This document shows, in pieces, positions 1 through 14,871 of a stretch of DNA of 64,000 bases. The stretch lies in NCBI RefSeq assembly GCF_000715075.1, contig NC_134101.1:148899084-148963083 (forward strand). Reading direction: 5' to 3'. The stretch comes from Nicotiana tabacum (taxonomy: Eukaryota > Streptophyta > Magnoliopsida > Solanales > Solanaceae). Under the pieces are notes generated by a model. The model was given only the letters and a program-made list of their open reading frames with translations. It ran no database searches and was not told the origin of the DNA. Numbering within the stretch: position 1 is the stretch's first letter; every line of letters begins with the position of its first letter. The position numbers were made by a program, and so were the translations under genes.

Positions 1-390
1 AGTATCGAATGAAGAACTTCAGTATACCTATAGATGCCCAGAGAGGCATCCTATTAAGCCTTGTATATATTTACAAAGTAAGGCCTAGAAATTGACTAAA
101 AGCTAAAAGGAAAAAGGAAAGATGAATCGTATAAGCGCACTTACAAAACCAGGGTCATACAGGCTGCATGACAAGAGGTAGAAACAGTTGTGAGATTAGA
201 AAGATTTCGACCACAAGTCATGATATGAACAAAAAGACTAAAAGGGGAATACTCTAGACTTTGGATTTATTCACAGAGCAACTGCTTAAATGGCAAGGAT
301 AGTATTAAGATATTCACAAGAGCTATAAGTTATGAAAATGATAAGAGCATCAGTCAACATTCGAGGACGAATGTTCCAAGGGGGGAATGA
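1..390 (+). mobile_element. 3-prime internal tail of a Ty3/gypsy element
   Basis: No coding frame of useful length is visible. The segment ends in a purine-rich run at about 378-387 directly before a TGTTACACCCC LTR start at 391, preceded by a TTCGAGGACGAATGTT motif that commonly sits at the 3-prime end of plant gypsy elements. This identifies it as the end of an internal region whose body lies left of the window. The lineage is probably chromovirus (Tekay/Del-like), which is inference. Confidence 0.6.
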
Positions 391-401
391 TGTTACACCC
401 C

Positions 402-596
402 GCAATATTACGATGATATCATGTCCAGCAATATTATATTACGATAATGTTATGCCTTGCAGTATTACATTATGATGGTGTTATGCTTCGCAGTATTAAG
501 TTATGACAATGTTGCACCCTGCAGTATTACATTATAGTGATGTTACGCTTTGCAGTATTAAGTTACGACGATGTTGCATCCTGTAGTATTGTACGT
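402..596 (+). repeat. 31-bp degenerate tandem repeat at LTR start
   Basis: About six units begin with GCARTATTA at 402, 428, 459, 490, 521, 552 and 583, with an exact 31-bp period from 428 on. Units alternate between two subtypes (ATTACATTATG and ATTAAGTTACG), suggesting a 62-bp higher-order repeat. It lies inside the LTR beginning at 391. Confidence 0.85.
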
Positions 597-1669
597 TGAA
601 TTTGTCGTAAGGTAATTAACATCAGTCCAAGTAAAAGATTATTTGGAGATTATAAGGATTATGCTATTTCAAACAAGTGGCGAGTAAATTCGTGAAGGTG
701 AAAGGGGAAGCAAGTCAAAGAAAATGAATTTTCGTCAAAGTTTGGCCTTTTGGGGTAAAATACGGCCCGAGCTAAAAAACCTGGTATTTATGGACTAGTG
801 CCATTCAAGGTAAGACATGACCATAAGGTGTACAACGTCTGCTAAAAAGGAGTTGTATTTTAAGTAATTCGAGATAATTCTTAATTATGTGAATAATTGA
901 TTAATTATTGGATTAGTGGAGAATTACCAAGTTAATTAAAGAAGTTGATAATTAATAATGATTTGGATTAATTATTAAGCATGATGTGGCATCCATATAA
1001 ATCCCACATGATGACTATTCACTTACATACCATGTGGCATGTGTAGAGGAGTTGGTGGCTTACAAGGATGATTATGAGAAAAGTGCATAAATTTGCCAAA
1101 AAAAGATTACGGATGAAGCTTGGCATTCAAATATTTTCTATATCAAATACTACAATCAGAAGTTAGCCATTCTTATAAGCTTTCAATATATTTCATTCTC
1201 AAAACACTTCACTCAAAATTCTAAACATTACATTGATAATGTGATTTCTTCAACCAATATCCAACGAGGTTCTTAGCACAATTAGCAACGTGATATTTTG
1301 CAACTCTTAAAGAGTACGGTGCAACCTTTTCCAAGAATATCATACAGATTTTTCCCTACTTTAGGTATGTTAAGGCAATCCCTTCTTTCTTATGGCATGA
1401 TCTATACGACACAAACGAGACGAGCAAATGCACAAAATCCATAAATGCTCTATTCATAGAAGTATTAGAGATATCTATGTTCTTGAATTCCCATATATTA
1501 TAATATTCTATCATATGTTCATGGGTCTCAGAAAAATACGAAAGTTGAAAGAGTTTACTTTATGGTATTACTCAAAGGCAGAATGGTCTTATGACATTCC
1601 GAAAGATTTTATTAAGGTTTCATGCATTGCATTCATGTACATTGACCCATGACTAGATGGCATTATATA

Positions 1670-1672
<3 letters not shown>

Positions 1673-1720
<48 letters not shown>
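1673..1720. repeat. (AT)n microsatellite
   Basis: An uninterrupted run of alternating A and T, about 24 repeats, within the gypsy LTR. Confidence 0.98.
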
Positions 1721-1722
<2 letters not shown>

Positions 1723-2490
1723 GATATGGAAAAGGTTATGGCGCTATATACGCACCACCACCTGATCAGCTGGTATGCGTTGATGATTTTACCCATAGTG
1801 GCCGAGATGATATGATGGGACGCCCTTAGAGGCTATTGATGTTATGAAACATGTACCTATGCACGACATGACATTCACACGCATATGCATGACACTATAA
1901 TTATTTCATGATTTACAAAGTTATCCAGACTTACAGGTGGAGTCATTTATTATCCATTTCCTCCATGTCTGTTATGTACTTATTTATGTGCCTTACATAC
2001 TCGGTACATTATTCGTACTGACGTCCCTTTTCCCTAGGGATGCTGTGTTCATGCTCGCAGGTCCTTGATAGACAGGTCGAGAGTCCTCCAAGTAGGCGAT
2101 CAGCTCAGCAGAAGATGTTGGTGCACTCCAATTGCTCCAGAGTTGCTTGTTTGGTCAGTATGATTTAGATATATTATTTGGTATGGCGGGGCTCTGTCCC
2201 GACCTTTATGACAATTATGTATCCTTAGAGGCTTTTAGGCAGATGTCATGTACGTAAAAGACTATATGGCCTTGTCGGCCTATGTTCAGTATACGAGTGG
2301 ATAATTTGGTCTTAGAGGCCCATATGTATTATGTATAAGGTTGTATTACATGTTGTATTCTACCTATTTCATGGCAGCCTTTCCAGCTCAGTTATCTATA
2401 ATAGTATGATACGAAAAGATATGTTATATTGGTACTCGATTGAGTAAGGTACCGGGTGCCCGTCACGGCCCATCGGTTTGGGTCATGACA

Positions 2491-3369
2491 GTTGCCCGTC
2501 GCAACGGTATCATGTGTGGATCGGTTGCATGCCACAACAGTTTGATGTTGAGTACAATTCCCCATATCTATCCCTGTGTGTTTTGTTTCTCATTTTCTGA
2601 GGAAGGTTCATAACATCTTTTTGGTTGTTTAATTAGTTATGTGGGTTGAGTAGTTCTTTCCAGAGTTCGTTTTCCTTATGTATCACATTCGAGTTTGTAT
2701 CTTGTTGGCACATTGTGGCGTCATATGAGACTTTTGGCAGTGTTTGAGGTGGCTTATTGCCTGAGAAGCTTGTACTGGGTGAGACAAGATTTTTAGACCT
2801 ATGATCAGTGCAATCGGATTTATATAAGGCATATTAAAGAGCAAATATCGTTATTCAGTTTAGAATGAGGTAATGGTTCTTATTAGGAGTAGAGACTCCA
2901 TAATTTGTGATTCGACAGGTGGTTATAAGTTTCTATACATCTCTTCCGTCGTGGCAGTATTGCAGGAGTTGAAACAAGGCTTATATTTGTATGAGGTATA
3001 CCACGGGCTTCAGGTTAGTGAAAAATTCAGTTGTTGTGTTTGGGGAACATTGCCTTGGGAAATGAGTTCCGCGGTGCATGGTATGAATTCAGTAAAGGTA
3101 TACAATCATGGTTGGTACAGTGTGTAGTGATTGATACGGTGTTCGCTATTGGAAATAGGCCTGGTAGAGGATTTCGAATGTTGGAATTTGGCTCTAAGGC
3201 TTATTTGACTAAATAAAAAGGAGGATTCTTCAGACTGGCTCGGGCCAATATGCTCAACTAGGTTATGGTAGCACCAGTTGGCGCTCAAGGCATTAAACAA
3301 TGATTTTGGACAACTCCAGAGCAGTTCTTAGCACGTTCGAGGATGAACGTATGTTTAAGTGTGAGAGAA
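2491..3369 (+). mobile_element. decayed gypsy 3-prime internal region
   Basis: This stretch runs directly into a TGTAACGACC LTR start at 3370, and shortly before that carries a TTCGAGGATGAACGT motif like the one at 362-376 before the first LTR. It therefore reads as post-integrase 3-prime sequence of a second gypsy copy. Its polypurine tract (about 3359-3369) is eroded. At 2491-2550 are GGTTGCATGCCACAAC-like motifs related to the minisatellite at 63150-63480. Short frames here show no recognisable domain. Confidence 0.5.
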
Positions 3370-6017
3370 TGTAACGACCCGACTGGTCATTTTGAGATCT
3401 AGCATGACGTTTATCGGTTTGAGGCTAGGAGTAGCTTTACTTCAGGTATTATGACTTGTACGTGCGGTCGGAATTGAATTTCGAGAAGTTCGGAGTTAAT
3501 TTGGAAAGAAAATCCTAATTTCGGAAGCTTAAAGTTGAAGGAATTGACTAATGTTTGACTTTTGAGTAAACGACCTCGGAAGTGGGATTTGAAGGTTCAA
3601 TAAGTTTGTATGATGATTTTGGACTTAGGCGCATATCCGGATCGGGTTTTGGATGACCGGGAGCATTTCGAAACCTATTGTGGAAAATTGGCATTTTGGA
3701 AGGATTTCATAAATTTGGGTTGAAGGGCATTTCAATGTTATTTATGTCCGTTTGAGATTCTAAGTCTAGGAATAGCTTCGTATGGTGATTCTGGTCTCAC
3801 GAGCGCGTCCGAATATGGATTTGGAGGTCTGTAGGTCATTTCGGGGTCATTTGGCAAAAGTTAGAAATTTGAAGGTTTTGGGAAAGTTTGACCAAGAGTG
3901 GAATTTTTGATATAGGGGTCGGATTATGATTTTGGAAGTTGTAATAGGTCCGTAATGTCAAATGTGACTTGTGTGCAAAATTTGAGATCAATCGGACATG
4001 ATTTGATAGGTTTCGCCATCGAATGTATAAGTTTGAAGTTCTAAAGTTCATTAAGCTTGAATTGGGGTGTCATTCTTAATTTCGACGTTGTTTAATGTGA
4101 TTTGAGGTCTTGAGTAGGTCCGTGTTATGTTTTAGAACTGGTTGGTGTTATTGGTTGAGGTCCCGAGGGCCTCGGGTAGATTCCGGATGGTAAACAAATC
4201 AAGTTTGGGCTTGGAGGAATGCCGGAGCTGCTATCATCTGGTTTTGGCCGCAGGTACGGATCGACAGAAGCGGCCAAGAGGGGAGCAGGTGCATATTTTC
4301 ATTGGGTAGTACTTAGACCGCAGATGCAGTCATCTTGCCACAAAAGCGAGACCACACTTGCGGGGTGGGTGGCACAAAAGTGTGGGCGCAGATGCGCATG
4401 AGAATCGCAGAAGCGGCCAGCGACCTTGCTTGATTCCTCGCAGGTTTGAGACTTGGAGCCGTAGAAGCGACCTTGTCACCGCAAAAGCGGAATTCGTGCT
4501 GGGCAGTGAGGTTTCTTTAAAAACGAGGGTCTGGCCCATTTTCAGCTCATTTCGTCCATGGGAGCCGATTTTAGAGCACTTTTGGAGTGTCATCTTCATC
4601 AACTATAATGGGGTAAGTGATTTCTTCACATTGTGATTTAAATATATGGTTTTAACATGGATTCAAGCATGAAAATTGGTAGAAATTGTGAGATTTTGAA
4701 AGAAACATAGAAATTGATAGTTCTTTATTTTGATCATGAAATTGGACATGAAATTAAGAATAATTTATATATTTGAGTTAGTAATGTTATGGGTATTGGT
4801 TATCTTTGAAAATTTACGAAACCCGGGCACATGGGCCCGAAGATTGCTTTATCGACTTTTTGAACGGAGTTGGGAAATTGTTTAAATCGATTTGTTATGA
4901 ATTTTAGAGTGTATTTTCATTGGTTTGCATATTGTTTGACTAGTTTTGGAGCGACGAACACTGGTTTGAGGTTTTTGAGAGGCGTTGGAGCCGATTATGG
5001 AACTTTGGAGCTAGGTAAGTCTCCTGTCTAACTCTGTGAGGGGGAAACTACCCCTAGGTGATATATTTAGTATTTGTAACTTGTTGCGGGGGCAATGTAC
5101 ACATGAGGTGACGAGAGTCTGTATGCAGTTAGATTCATGTTATTGTCCCGGTAAACTTAGGTTCACACCATGCCATACCTCTTTAATTTTTTATAATAAA
5201 TTCATTTGACCCGTAATCTCTTTCTTTATCTTGCCTAATTATAATCCATGTAGTCTTATGTTCGATTGGGACCCACAGAGTGCCTAACACCTTCTCTTTA
5301 AGGTAATTTGAGCCCTTACCCGATCTTTGGTGGCGTTGACTATTCAAATAGAGTTATTGGCAAATAGGTGCCTTAACGTACCTTAAAAATCGTTAGGTGA
5401 TAACTCTTCTTCTTTTAACACTCTATCTCCCTTCCAAAAGAGTTGTCACAACATCGAAACCCACTTCCGCGAGAAAATGGGGCGCGACAACCACTAGTAA
5501 GTTTTGATGTCGTCGCCTCGCTACTACTCCTCCGGGGTTAGGCTAGAAACTTACTGGGTACATGTTAATTTACGTACTCATACTACACTTGCTAAACATT
5601 TTTGTGTAGGTACATTTATATCTAGTGGTCCTTTGGGCGCGGAGGTGCGGATGATGCAGGACTTACCGTGAGTTGCATTTCATGTTACGATCCATAGCCA
5701 GCAGTGTCTCCTTCAGAGTTATTTATATTTTTCCTGTATAATTTGTATTCCGGACGGATGCTATATTTTATTTTACTTTCTAGTTGATGCTCATGCACTT
5801 GTGACACCGGGTTTTGAGGGTGCTTACAGGTTATTCATTAATGTAGTTGCGAAAATATATTCTTTCACATTTGTAAATCCCATTTTATACTGTGTAATTA
5901 AAGAAAATTATGATTTCAAATACTAATATGAGTAATTAAGATAATCATTTATTGTTGGCTTGCCAGACAGCGGTGTTAGGCACCATCACGACCTTTAATG
6001 GATTTTAGGTAGTGACA
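3370..6017 (+). mobile_element. gypsy LTR, TGTAACGACC type, with a nested fragment
   Basis: The LTR starts TGTAACGACCCGACTGG and ends TTTAGGTAGTGACA. The same start class appears at 47157 (+), and in reverse complement at 17045 and, as the LTR 3-prime end, at 20570. A CpG-rich stretch at about 4240-4500 with repeated GCAGAAGCGG / GCAAAAGCGG motifs is followed by a TTTAAAAA TATA-like site near 4513. A Tat-type LTR fragment interrupts it at about 5190-5489. Confidence 0.65.
5190..5489 (+). mobile_element. Tat-lineage LTR 3-prime fragment
   Basis: The sequence shares GTGCCTAACACCTTC (5280-5294), a GAGCCCTTACCC block, a TAACGTACC block and a GGGGCGCGACA terminus with the 3-prime end of the Tat-type solo LTR at 10264-14871. 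Only about 300 bp remain and the left boundary is approximate. Confidence 0.7.
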
Positions 6018-6655
6018 ATTAATTTAGTACTTGTTTATGATTGGGTGTTAATTATTTAGCTTAGTTCATGCTTAAATAGTAGAATTAATAGTTGCAAACA
6101 TTGATTCATGCCTATTTGACTTAGTCTCTACTTGAGAAAGAGGGACCTAGTCTAGGATAACTTAGCTAACAAGGAATTGGGTCAGTTGAGATATTGGTTA
6201 ACCCAATTAAAAAGTTCAACCTAGAGATAGTAATAACCCAACTTGAGCTATTATCAACTGTTTTGGTTGATACACATTTGGTCTTGAGAAAGCCAAATTG
6301 GGCAAAACCACTCTCTGACCGAGAGGTATTGAGTGGGTAAAGTAGAGTTGTGAGTTATAATACACCCTAATCAATAACACAAGCACTAACGTCTTTATCC
6401 CATTAGGCAAATACCTAGGTTATGGTCACAGCCCTAGGCCTTTAATCTAATTGGAAAAACCTCAAAAATAGTTATCTATAATCTATTTTCTTTAGTTTTC
6501 ATACATTAGAGCAACAATATAAATAGAAAACAAAACCTTTTTGTAGAAGTGCAATCTAGATAACCCACTTGCTCATTTCAAATATATACCCCTAACTCTC
6601 ATCCTAACTCTCAGTGGATTTGATCCCGCCTCCTAGTTGGGTATTTATTATTGCA
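6018..6655 (+). mobile_element. Athila-type LTR fragment (3-prime part)
   Basis: It aligns by eye with the 3-prime halves of the Athila LTRs at 49740-50330 and 62140-62730. Shared blocks include TTGAGAAAGAG, CAACAAGGAATTGGG, AACCTAGAGATAGTAATA and GATCCCG. Divergence and indels are clearly greater than between the two Athila LTRs, so this is a separate, older copy. The 5-prime half is missing. Confidence 0.75.
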
Positions 6656-6794
6656 TATGATCATTTCATATCTCTATTGAGGTGTTCTTTGGACATGATC
6701 AGAGGCATGCATAGACGGTGTAGAGGGGGGATCAGAGCTACGGTCTCGCAGGCAAAGTCTTAAAATGGAAGGAGTAGATGATGAAGATGGTTGT

Positions 6795-6935
6795 GATCCC
6801 TATTACTGCGACATAGCTAGATGTGATCCATGTAGTTATGATACAAATAGTTGTGACCCATGTGGCTATTATATGGATGGCTACGATCCATGTGACTGTG
6901 ATATAGATGGTTGCGATCCAAGTGGATGTGAGGCA
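6795..6935. repeat. 30-bp degenerate tandem repeat
   Basis: Five units start with GATCC(C/A) or GACCC at 6795, 6825, 6855, 6885 and 6915, an exact 30-bp period. The repeat overlaps the downstream part of the CACTA second gene remnant, so it could be a codon-phased repeat (ten residues per unit) in that protein. Confidence 0.8.
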
Positions 6936-7209
6936 ACTGGACTGTATGACAGACGTATAGTCCTATGGCCCTGTGATGAAGACTCGGTCTCTGCATGAAA
7001 GTATAAGTCTGGTGCTGCTGTAATAGCTCAGTATATCCCTGTGGTGGAGAAAAAGGCATAGATATTTGTGAAGAGGCTAGAAATGAGGGAATAGTATTAT
7101 CCCAAGATTCTACCCTCCTCATTGCCTTCATAGCCTTTTCTCGACCCCGAGAACTAGTAGGGTCATTGTTACCTTGACCCTTTCCTACCATCTGCATAAT
7201 ATAATACAT
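6817..7209 (-). pseudogene. CACTA second-gene (TNP1-like) N-terminal remnant
   Basis: A 130-residue open frame lies directly downstream of the TNP2 transposase remnant on the same strand, where CACTA elements carry a second protein gene. After a short leader (MYYIMQ) an internal Met begins MVGKGQG, followed by a basic stretch (RGREKAMKAMRR) and a Gln/His-rich region. From about residue 90 it is a ten-residue repeat rich in His, Tyr and Asn, encoded by the 30-bp tandem repeat. It breaks off near 6760. Identification rests mainly on position; no catalytic motif is expected in this family. Confidence 0.45.
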
Positions 7210-7229
7210 ATTTAGAATGACAAAATAAG

Positions 7230-9721
<2,492 letters not shown>

Positions 9722-9726
9722 CATAT
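9722..9726. repeat. left target-site duplication CATAT of outer solo LTR
   Basis: CATAT precedes the TG end at 9727 and recurs at 17046-17050 directly after the CA end at 17045. The duplication lies in the TNP2 coding sequence. Confidence 0.85.
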
Positions 9727-10263
9727 TGTTATGACCCAATTCTATTATAGGTTGTGATGGTGTCCAATATTGTTGCTAGGAAAGCCAACACTGAACAACC
9801 TAGTGATTTTCCGTTTTTAATAAGTTTACTAAGTAAATAACTTTACTCATTTTAAAAGATTTAGGAAATGACAGATGTAAAATACTTAAACGAAAGCAAC
9901 TGAGTGCAAATCAAAATAAAAAAAAAGTGAACTCAAAATCATAAGTCTACTAGTATATGCCAAGACCTGGTATCACAAGTATATGAGTATTCTAGTAGAA
10001 TATACAAAAGAATACTAGTCCACTGTCTGAAATGAAATAGACAAAAAAATATAACAAAAGAAAGACTCCAGCTGCTGCAGAACGGTTCGGAAGGCAGCTC
10101 ATCGTGAAGCCTTGAGTGTAAGTCAAGCGTGTGCGTTAGACTAATATCCAGATGCACATACCTCAGAATCTGCACATTTAAGTGCAGAAGTGTAGCGTGA
10201 GTATATAAACAACATGTACCTAGTAAGTATCTAGTCAATCCTCGAAGAAGAAGTGACGAGGGG

Positions 10264-13200
10264 TGTTGATACCCAATTTTTCCCTATATATTTTTTCAAA
10301 TATGCATAAATACCTTCAATAAGTATATATATGCATGTATAAGCATGCACAAGGTTTTTATAATTTTTCCATAATTTTAAGGATTTAAATTGCTTTATTC
10401 TCTCCCTTTTATTCATAAAATCCCCAATAATTATTTCTCAAATTATATTTATGATGATTTATTCATTTAATTTCTATACTTATGCCAAAATATGTCTAAT
10501 ATATTTTTCATGCATTTTATAATTACATTTAGTATTTTTAAGCTAAATTGCATATAATTGCAATGTTAGCCCATTTTAATGTATAATTATATTTTATATG
10601 CGTAAAATTGGTTCGTATATTTTTAAAATGATAATTACACATTTTAAATCATTTTTGTATAGAAATTATTTTCAAAAAACTATTTATTATTTATTATAAA
10701 TTAAATAGGGAAATGTGGCTATTTAAATCATAGCCAGATTTGGCTTTCAATTTTAGCCTAATTTTAACCCAATCCCAGCCTAATTCCTAATCAGATTACC
10801 CGACCCAGGCCTCAATTACCCCTACCCGACTCAAATCCATCTTAAATCTTGGCCGTTGATCTTTTAGATCAACTGCCCTCATCCATTCTTTCCTTTTTAA
10901 TTCTAAACGACCCCCTAACCCTAATCACTTTTCCATACCCGCTGCCTTCAAATGCTCTCGTCCTCTTTCTTCTTTCAACCTAACCCTAATCATTCTTCAA
11001 CCGCTGCCTCCCTCTCCGGCGACCACCTTTCAACCCCAAGCCTCTAATGGTTCCTCCATCGCCTTGCTCATCATCTCTAAGGCCTTCAAGGGCCCTGGGC
11101 CATGCCGACTTGTATCTAGGTTTACTATTTTGGTTGTTCATGGTTTCTCCGGAGTGATTTTGGGCAAAATCACACCATACTTGTTACGATCTATGAAGTT
11201 CTAAGCAGGTTCTTCTATCTTTACCTGGGTTTCCTTTGAAACCCTATTTTTCGTTTGTATTCTTAGATATGGGCCATTTTTAAACGCTTCAAGCCTGTTT
11301 ATTTTATGTTCTACACTGTTCTCAAACCTCTCTTGAAAAATCTTCAACTTTAAGCTGTTTTACTCTCTTTTTAAAAAAATTAGCGTTTTTCGGAACTTCT
11401 TCTACACTTTGTTTAAACTGATTCTTTATGTTTAAACCTCTTTCCTTGCATATCTTGATTGATTCTATGTTCTTACTTCTTTTTCAACTCACCTATGTTA
11501 AAAGCCCTAATTTTTAGATCTTCTTTGTTTTGGTTCTGTGCGTTAGCATGACTACGCGATTCATGTTAAGTTTTGTGATTACCGTGCTTCGAATGGGTTT
11601 TACTGAGTCCTTAGCCTACTTATATCACCTCTATGTGATTGTATTCATCTTTATTGTTCAAAACTTGCCTCTTTCTATTGATATTGTTGACCTTGCCTGT
11701 TTGCTACGTCTGTTTGTTCTTCTCTATTTATATGTTGAAGTATTGAATCATGACTCCCTCTTGATTGATCCTGATTTCCTTATTTGATGGTTTGATTAAA
11801 ATATTTTCTTTTAAAACCCTAAAATTCTACCTCGTCTGTTTAAATTGAATGATTCCATTACCTTATTTGTTGTGGTACTTTATTCTTACTGAATCATTCC
11901 TTAGTTGGAGTTTTCTGAACTTAGTCCTAATTGGCTACCCTATGCTTACTGAACCTTGATTCTTTCCTTATTAGTCATGTACTAATTTTTTTTGCCTTAT
12001 ATGATACTGGTTCTTACCGTTTGAATTGATTCCCTTAACATAAGGGAGTAATTGCCTTGATTTTCTCACTGACTGATTATGAGTTCCTTAATTACCATGC
12101 TACTATGATTCTTACCTTATTTACTACCTGTTTTCAAACTATAAATACTCTAGTCTTTCATTAACACAGACACACGGACACTTGGGTTCAAAAACTACCT
12201 CTCTTACTAAAAATCTCTGATTTCTCTCTAGTGTTATTTGCTACTGTTAGCCGACTGCAAGCCAAGGCTAACCATTTGTTCTCTCTTGTTCTTTCATTCT
12301 GCTTACTCTCCTCTTCACTGGTATGTCCTAGTTTCAATTCAAAGTTCCAACAACAACATGTTTCTCCTATTGTTTCAGTTTCTCTTATTCCGGTTTGCTT
12401 CTATTTATGGTTTTGTTGTGAAATTTGTAGTTAATAGTTACATTATTAGCATGTTATTTTGTCTTCCACTTCCTTTAGATCAGTATATTCCCTTTTATGT
12501 GTGTTTCTGAGCATGTCTTATCTCTTACTTGCTGTGTATTTACCATCCTATATCCCATGAATCCCCATATCCCTATCACCCCTCTATGTGGTTGTGTTCT
12601 TCATGTCTAGTTTTGTGACTATGTCAGTGTCAACTGTTTCTGAGCATGTCTCAACCAGTCCTAGACCTTTACTGGGTTATGTGTTTGTAGTCAAATGTTC
12701 TATGTGTCCCAAACCCCTTTACCCCTATATGTGACTACTGAATTTACTTGGTTCTGTGAACTAGCTGTGTATGATTCTATCCTAAGGTGTTTGAACTTTG
12801 TTAACTACCCCAACCTCTTTTTCAAACAATATCAGGTGCTTTACTGAACTACTTTCAAAAGGGATTTGGTTAAATACAGTTTCTTACTAAACTTTTTCAA
12901 CTTGTGTTCATCACTTCTCACTCTACTCTTAGTCAATGAGTTCTGCCCCCTCTAGTGTGTGTACTACCTTGGGATCCTTTTGAGAACCCTCTAAACTCTG
13001 GCATACCGAGGCTGGACATTCCACACTGCACTTGTTCAATCTTTGGTTACTAAGTCTAGGTGTAAGCACTGCCCGGGATCCTTGAGATCCTTAGAGAACT
13101 TTAATGCACTTAGACTGTGATTTGTCTATGGAACTAAGGCATATGAGACCATTGGAGGCTTTGGGAAACCTGGGCCTAATTGAAGGCTCCCTATAGAATA

Positions 13201-14871
13201 GCTTCTTGATTTTCTATTTTACTTATGTAATTCATTCATTGGCCTGTAATATTTTGTAAACAGATATTGGGTATTTAGTAAAAAGGGTGGGTAGATGCAT
13301 ACTCTATGGGGTAATACGGGTAGAAATCCTGCTCTTAGGACCTTACTTTTAAAGTCTGATTGCTTCCCTAAATAGAAAACATGCTCATAGGACTTTACTC
13401 TTTAATCTGTTTGCTTTGCCTAATAGAAATCATGTCCATAAGGCTTTACTTTTAAGTTGTTTGCTCATCAAGTAGAAACCATGTCTATAAGGTTTAACAT
13501 TATGTCACATTTAGAAACCATGCTTATAGGTCCCAAACAATCGTGTCTTAAATCAGTTCAATAATAGATGCCATACCTATAGGACTTAATTCCGATTCAG
13601 TTATAATGGGTGTTTCTGTATGTTGCTACAAATCGATTAAAATTAGTAATACGCCTAGATATCATGCCTATAGGGAGCTCTACTTGCAATTCTGTCTATT
13701 AATCCAATTTAGTCTAATAAATCAACTTGATTACGCCTAGTTTATTTTAAATTGGTATTAAGTATTTCCTGAAACAAGTTCCTTCAAACTGTCTCTATTA
13801 GAATCATGCCTATAAGTATTAAAGGAGTCTATTTCAAAATCTATTTGTTTCTGCATTAATATAGACATTAGTACTTCTACGTATAGGCAAGCCTTTAGGG
13901 CGTTTTTCAAAACTGCATTCTTTGAAACTGTCTCCATTGTTTAACGTTTTCTGATCCTAACAGGCTTTTTTAAAAGAGTCCCTAGGCAACTACTAGGGTG
14001 TAATTTCTTGGTATAAAGAAAAGGGTTGTCTGTTTCTGCATATTCACTTAGATATCCTGCTTTAGGACATTGTCTAATAAAAGACCTTAACTGTGCTTGA
14101 GTCGTGCTGCTTATGTGTTTGTTTGAGGAGGAAACTCTGAGCCTCTTAATTATTCCCATTATGTGTGAATGTCCTAAATGCTTTTGACTGTTGCCTTAGA
14201 ATTTTTGCCTTTTAAAACCTTAGGGGTGCGTCTAGAACCACCTATAGGCAGAGGTCCTAACTCTCTTCAGGGCCATTAAGAAAGGACGGGTAGCATCATG
14301 CAATAGGAATCATTGCCCAAACACTCGCTTTGCATGACCAATAGGGGGATGGGAAGGGTAGACATGGGATATGATGACTACGCATTAATGTCACATGTAG
14401 CCCCTCATCGAGGAGTGTTTACCGGACATTGCGTGGGGTGATCCTATAGGATAACCAACCTAGGACCCCTCTTTACTAAATCCTTTGTTTATTTAAACCT
14501 TTATTTTGCAACTTGTTCAAAACTTTATCTTACTACTTGAGTTATCCAACGTGCTTTATTTGCAACTTATTTGATTCAATTATTTATATGGACTAATTTG
14601 TGATAATAGGTTTGGTCGGGACCCACAGTTGTGGACTAAGAGGGGTGCCTAACACCTTCCCCTCAAGGTTACTTCGAGCCCTTACCCTAATCTCTGGTAA
14701 TGCAAGCCAACACAAGAGTTAATCGCTCTAGGTGACCTAACGTACCAAAATCCGTTAGGTAGTGACTCTTCAAATACCCAAATCCAAAAGGAAATGAGTC
14801 ATTACACCCCGTGAATGTCGAAAACCCTGACCTCTCCCCGTCAAAAAGGGAGGGAAAAAGGGGGCGCGACA
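10264..14871 (+). mobile_element. Tat-lineage solo LTR, 4.6 kb
   Basis: Starts TGTTGATACCC and ends GGGGCGCGACA, with imperfect 5-bp duplications (AGGGG before, AGAGG after). Flanking sequence is continuous: 10230-10263 plus 14872-14890 reconstitutes a block like 21065-21095 of the related minus LTR. The 3-prime end carries GTGCCTAACACCTTC (14645-14659), shared with the Ogre LTRs. There is no internal region or coding frame of interest, only short frames. The left half contains a TATA box at 12139. Confidence 0.8.
12139..12148 (+). promoter_or_regulatory. candidate TATA box of the Tat solo LTR
   Basis: CTATAAATAC is followed by an A/C-rich start region (TTCATTAACACAGACAC). It lies about 1.9 kb into the LTR, a reasonable U3/R boundary. 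The CpG palindromes seen in the other LTRs are not present here. Confidence 0.55.

Larger units (their letters stand above)
391..2490 (+). mobile_element. gypsy LTR (about 2.1 kb), 3-prime LTR of the element entering from the left
   Basis: The LTR starts TGTTACACCC immediately after a polypurine tract and ends GGGTCATGACA at 2490, giving the expected TG...CA ends. It contains a 31-bp tandem repeat near its start and an (AT)n run. No open frame in it resembles a known protein. The target duplication cannot be tested because the 5-prime LTR is outside the window. Confidence 0.6.

Noticed and set aside
1428..1652. Short frame in the first LTR as a possible small gene
   Set aside because: Lies wholly inside an LTR, with no recognisable domain and unremarkable length for AT-rich DNA.
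10908..10925. Telomere-like CCCTAA motifs
   Set aside because: Only two or three isolated copies within the Tat LTR, not an array.
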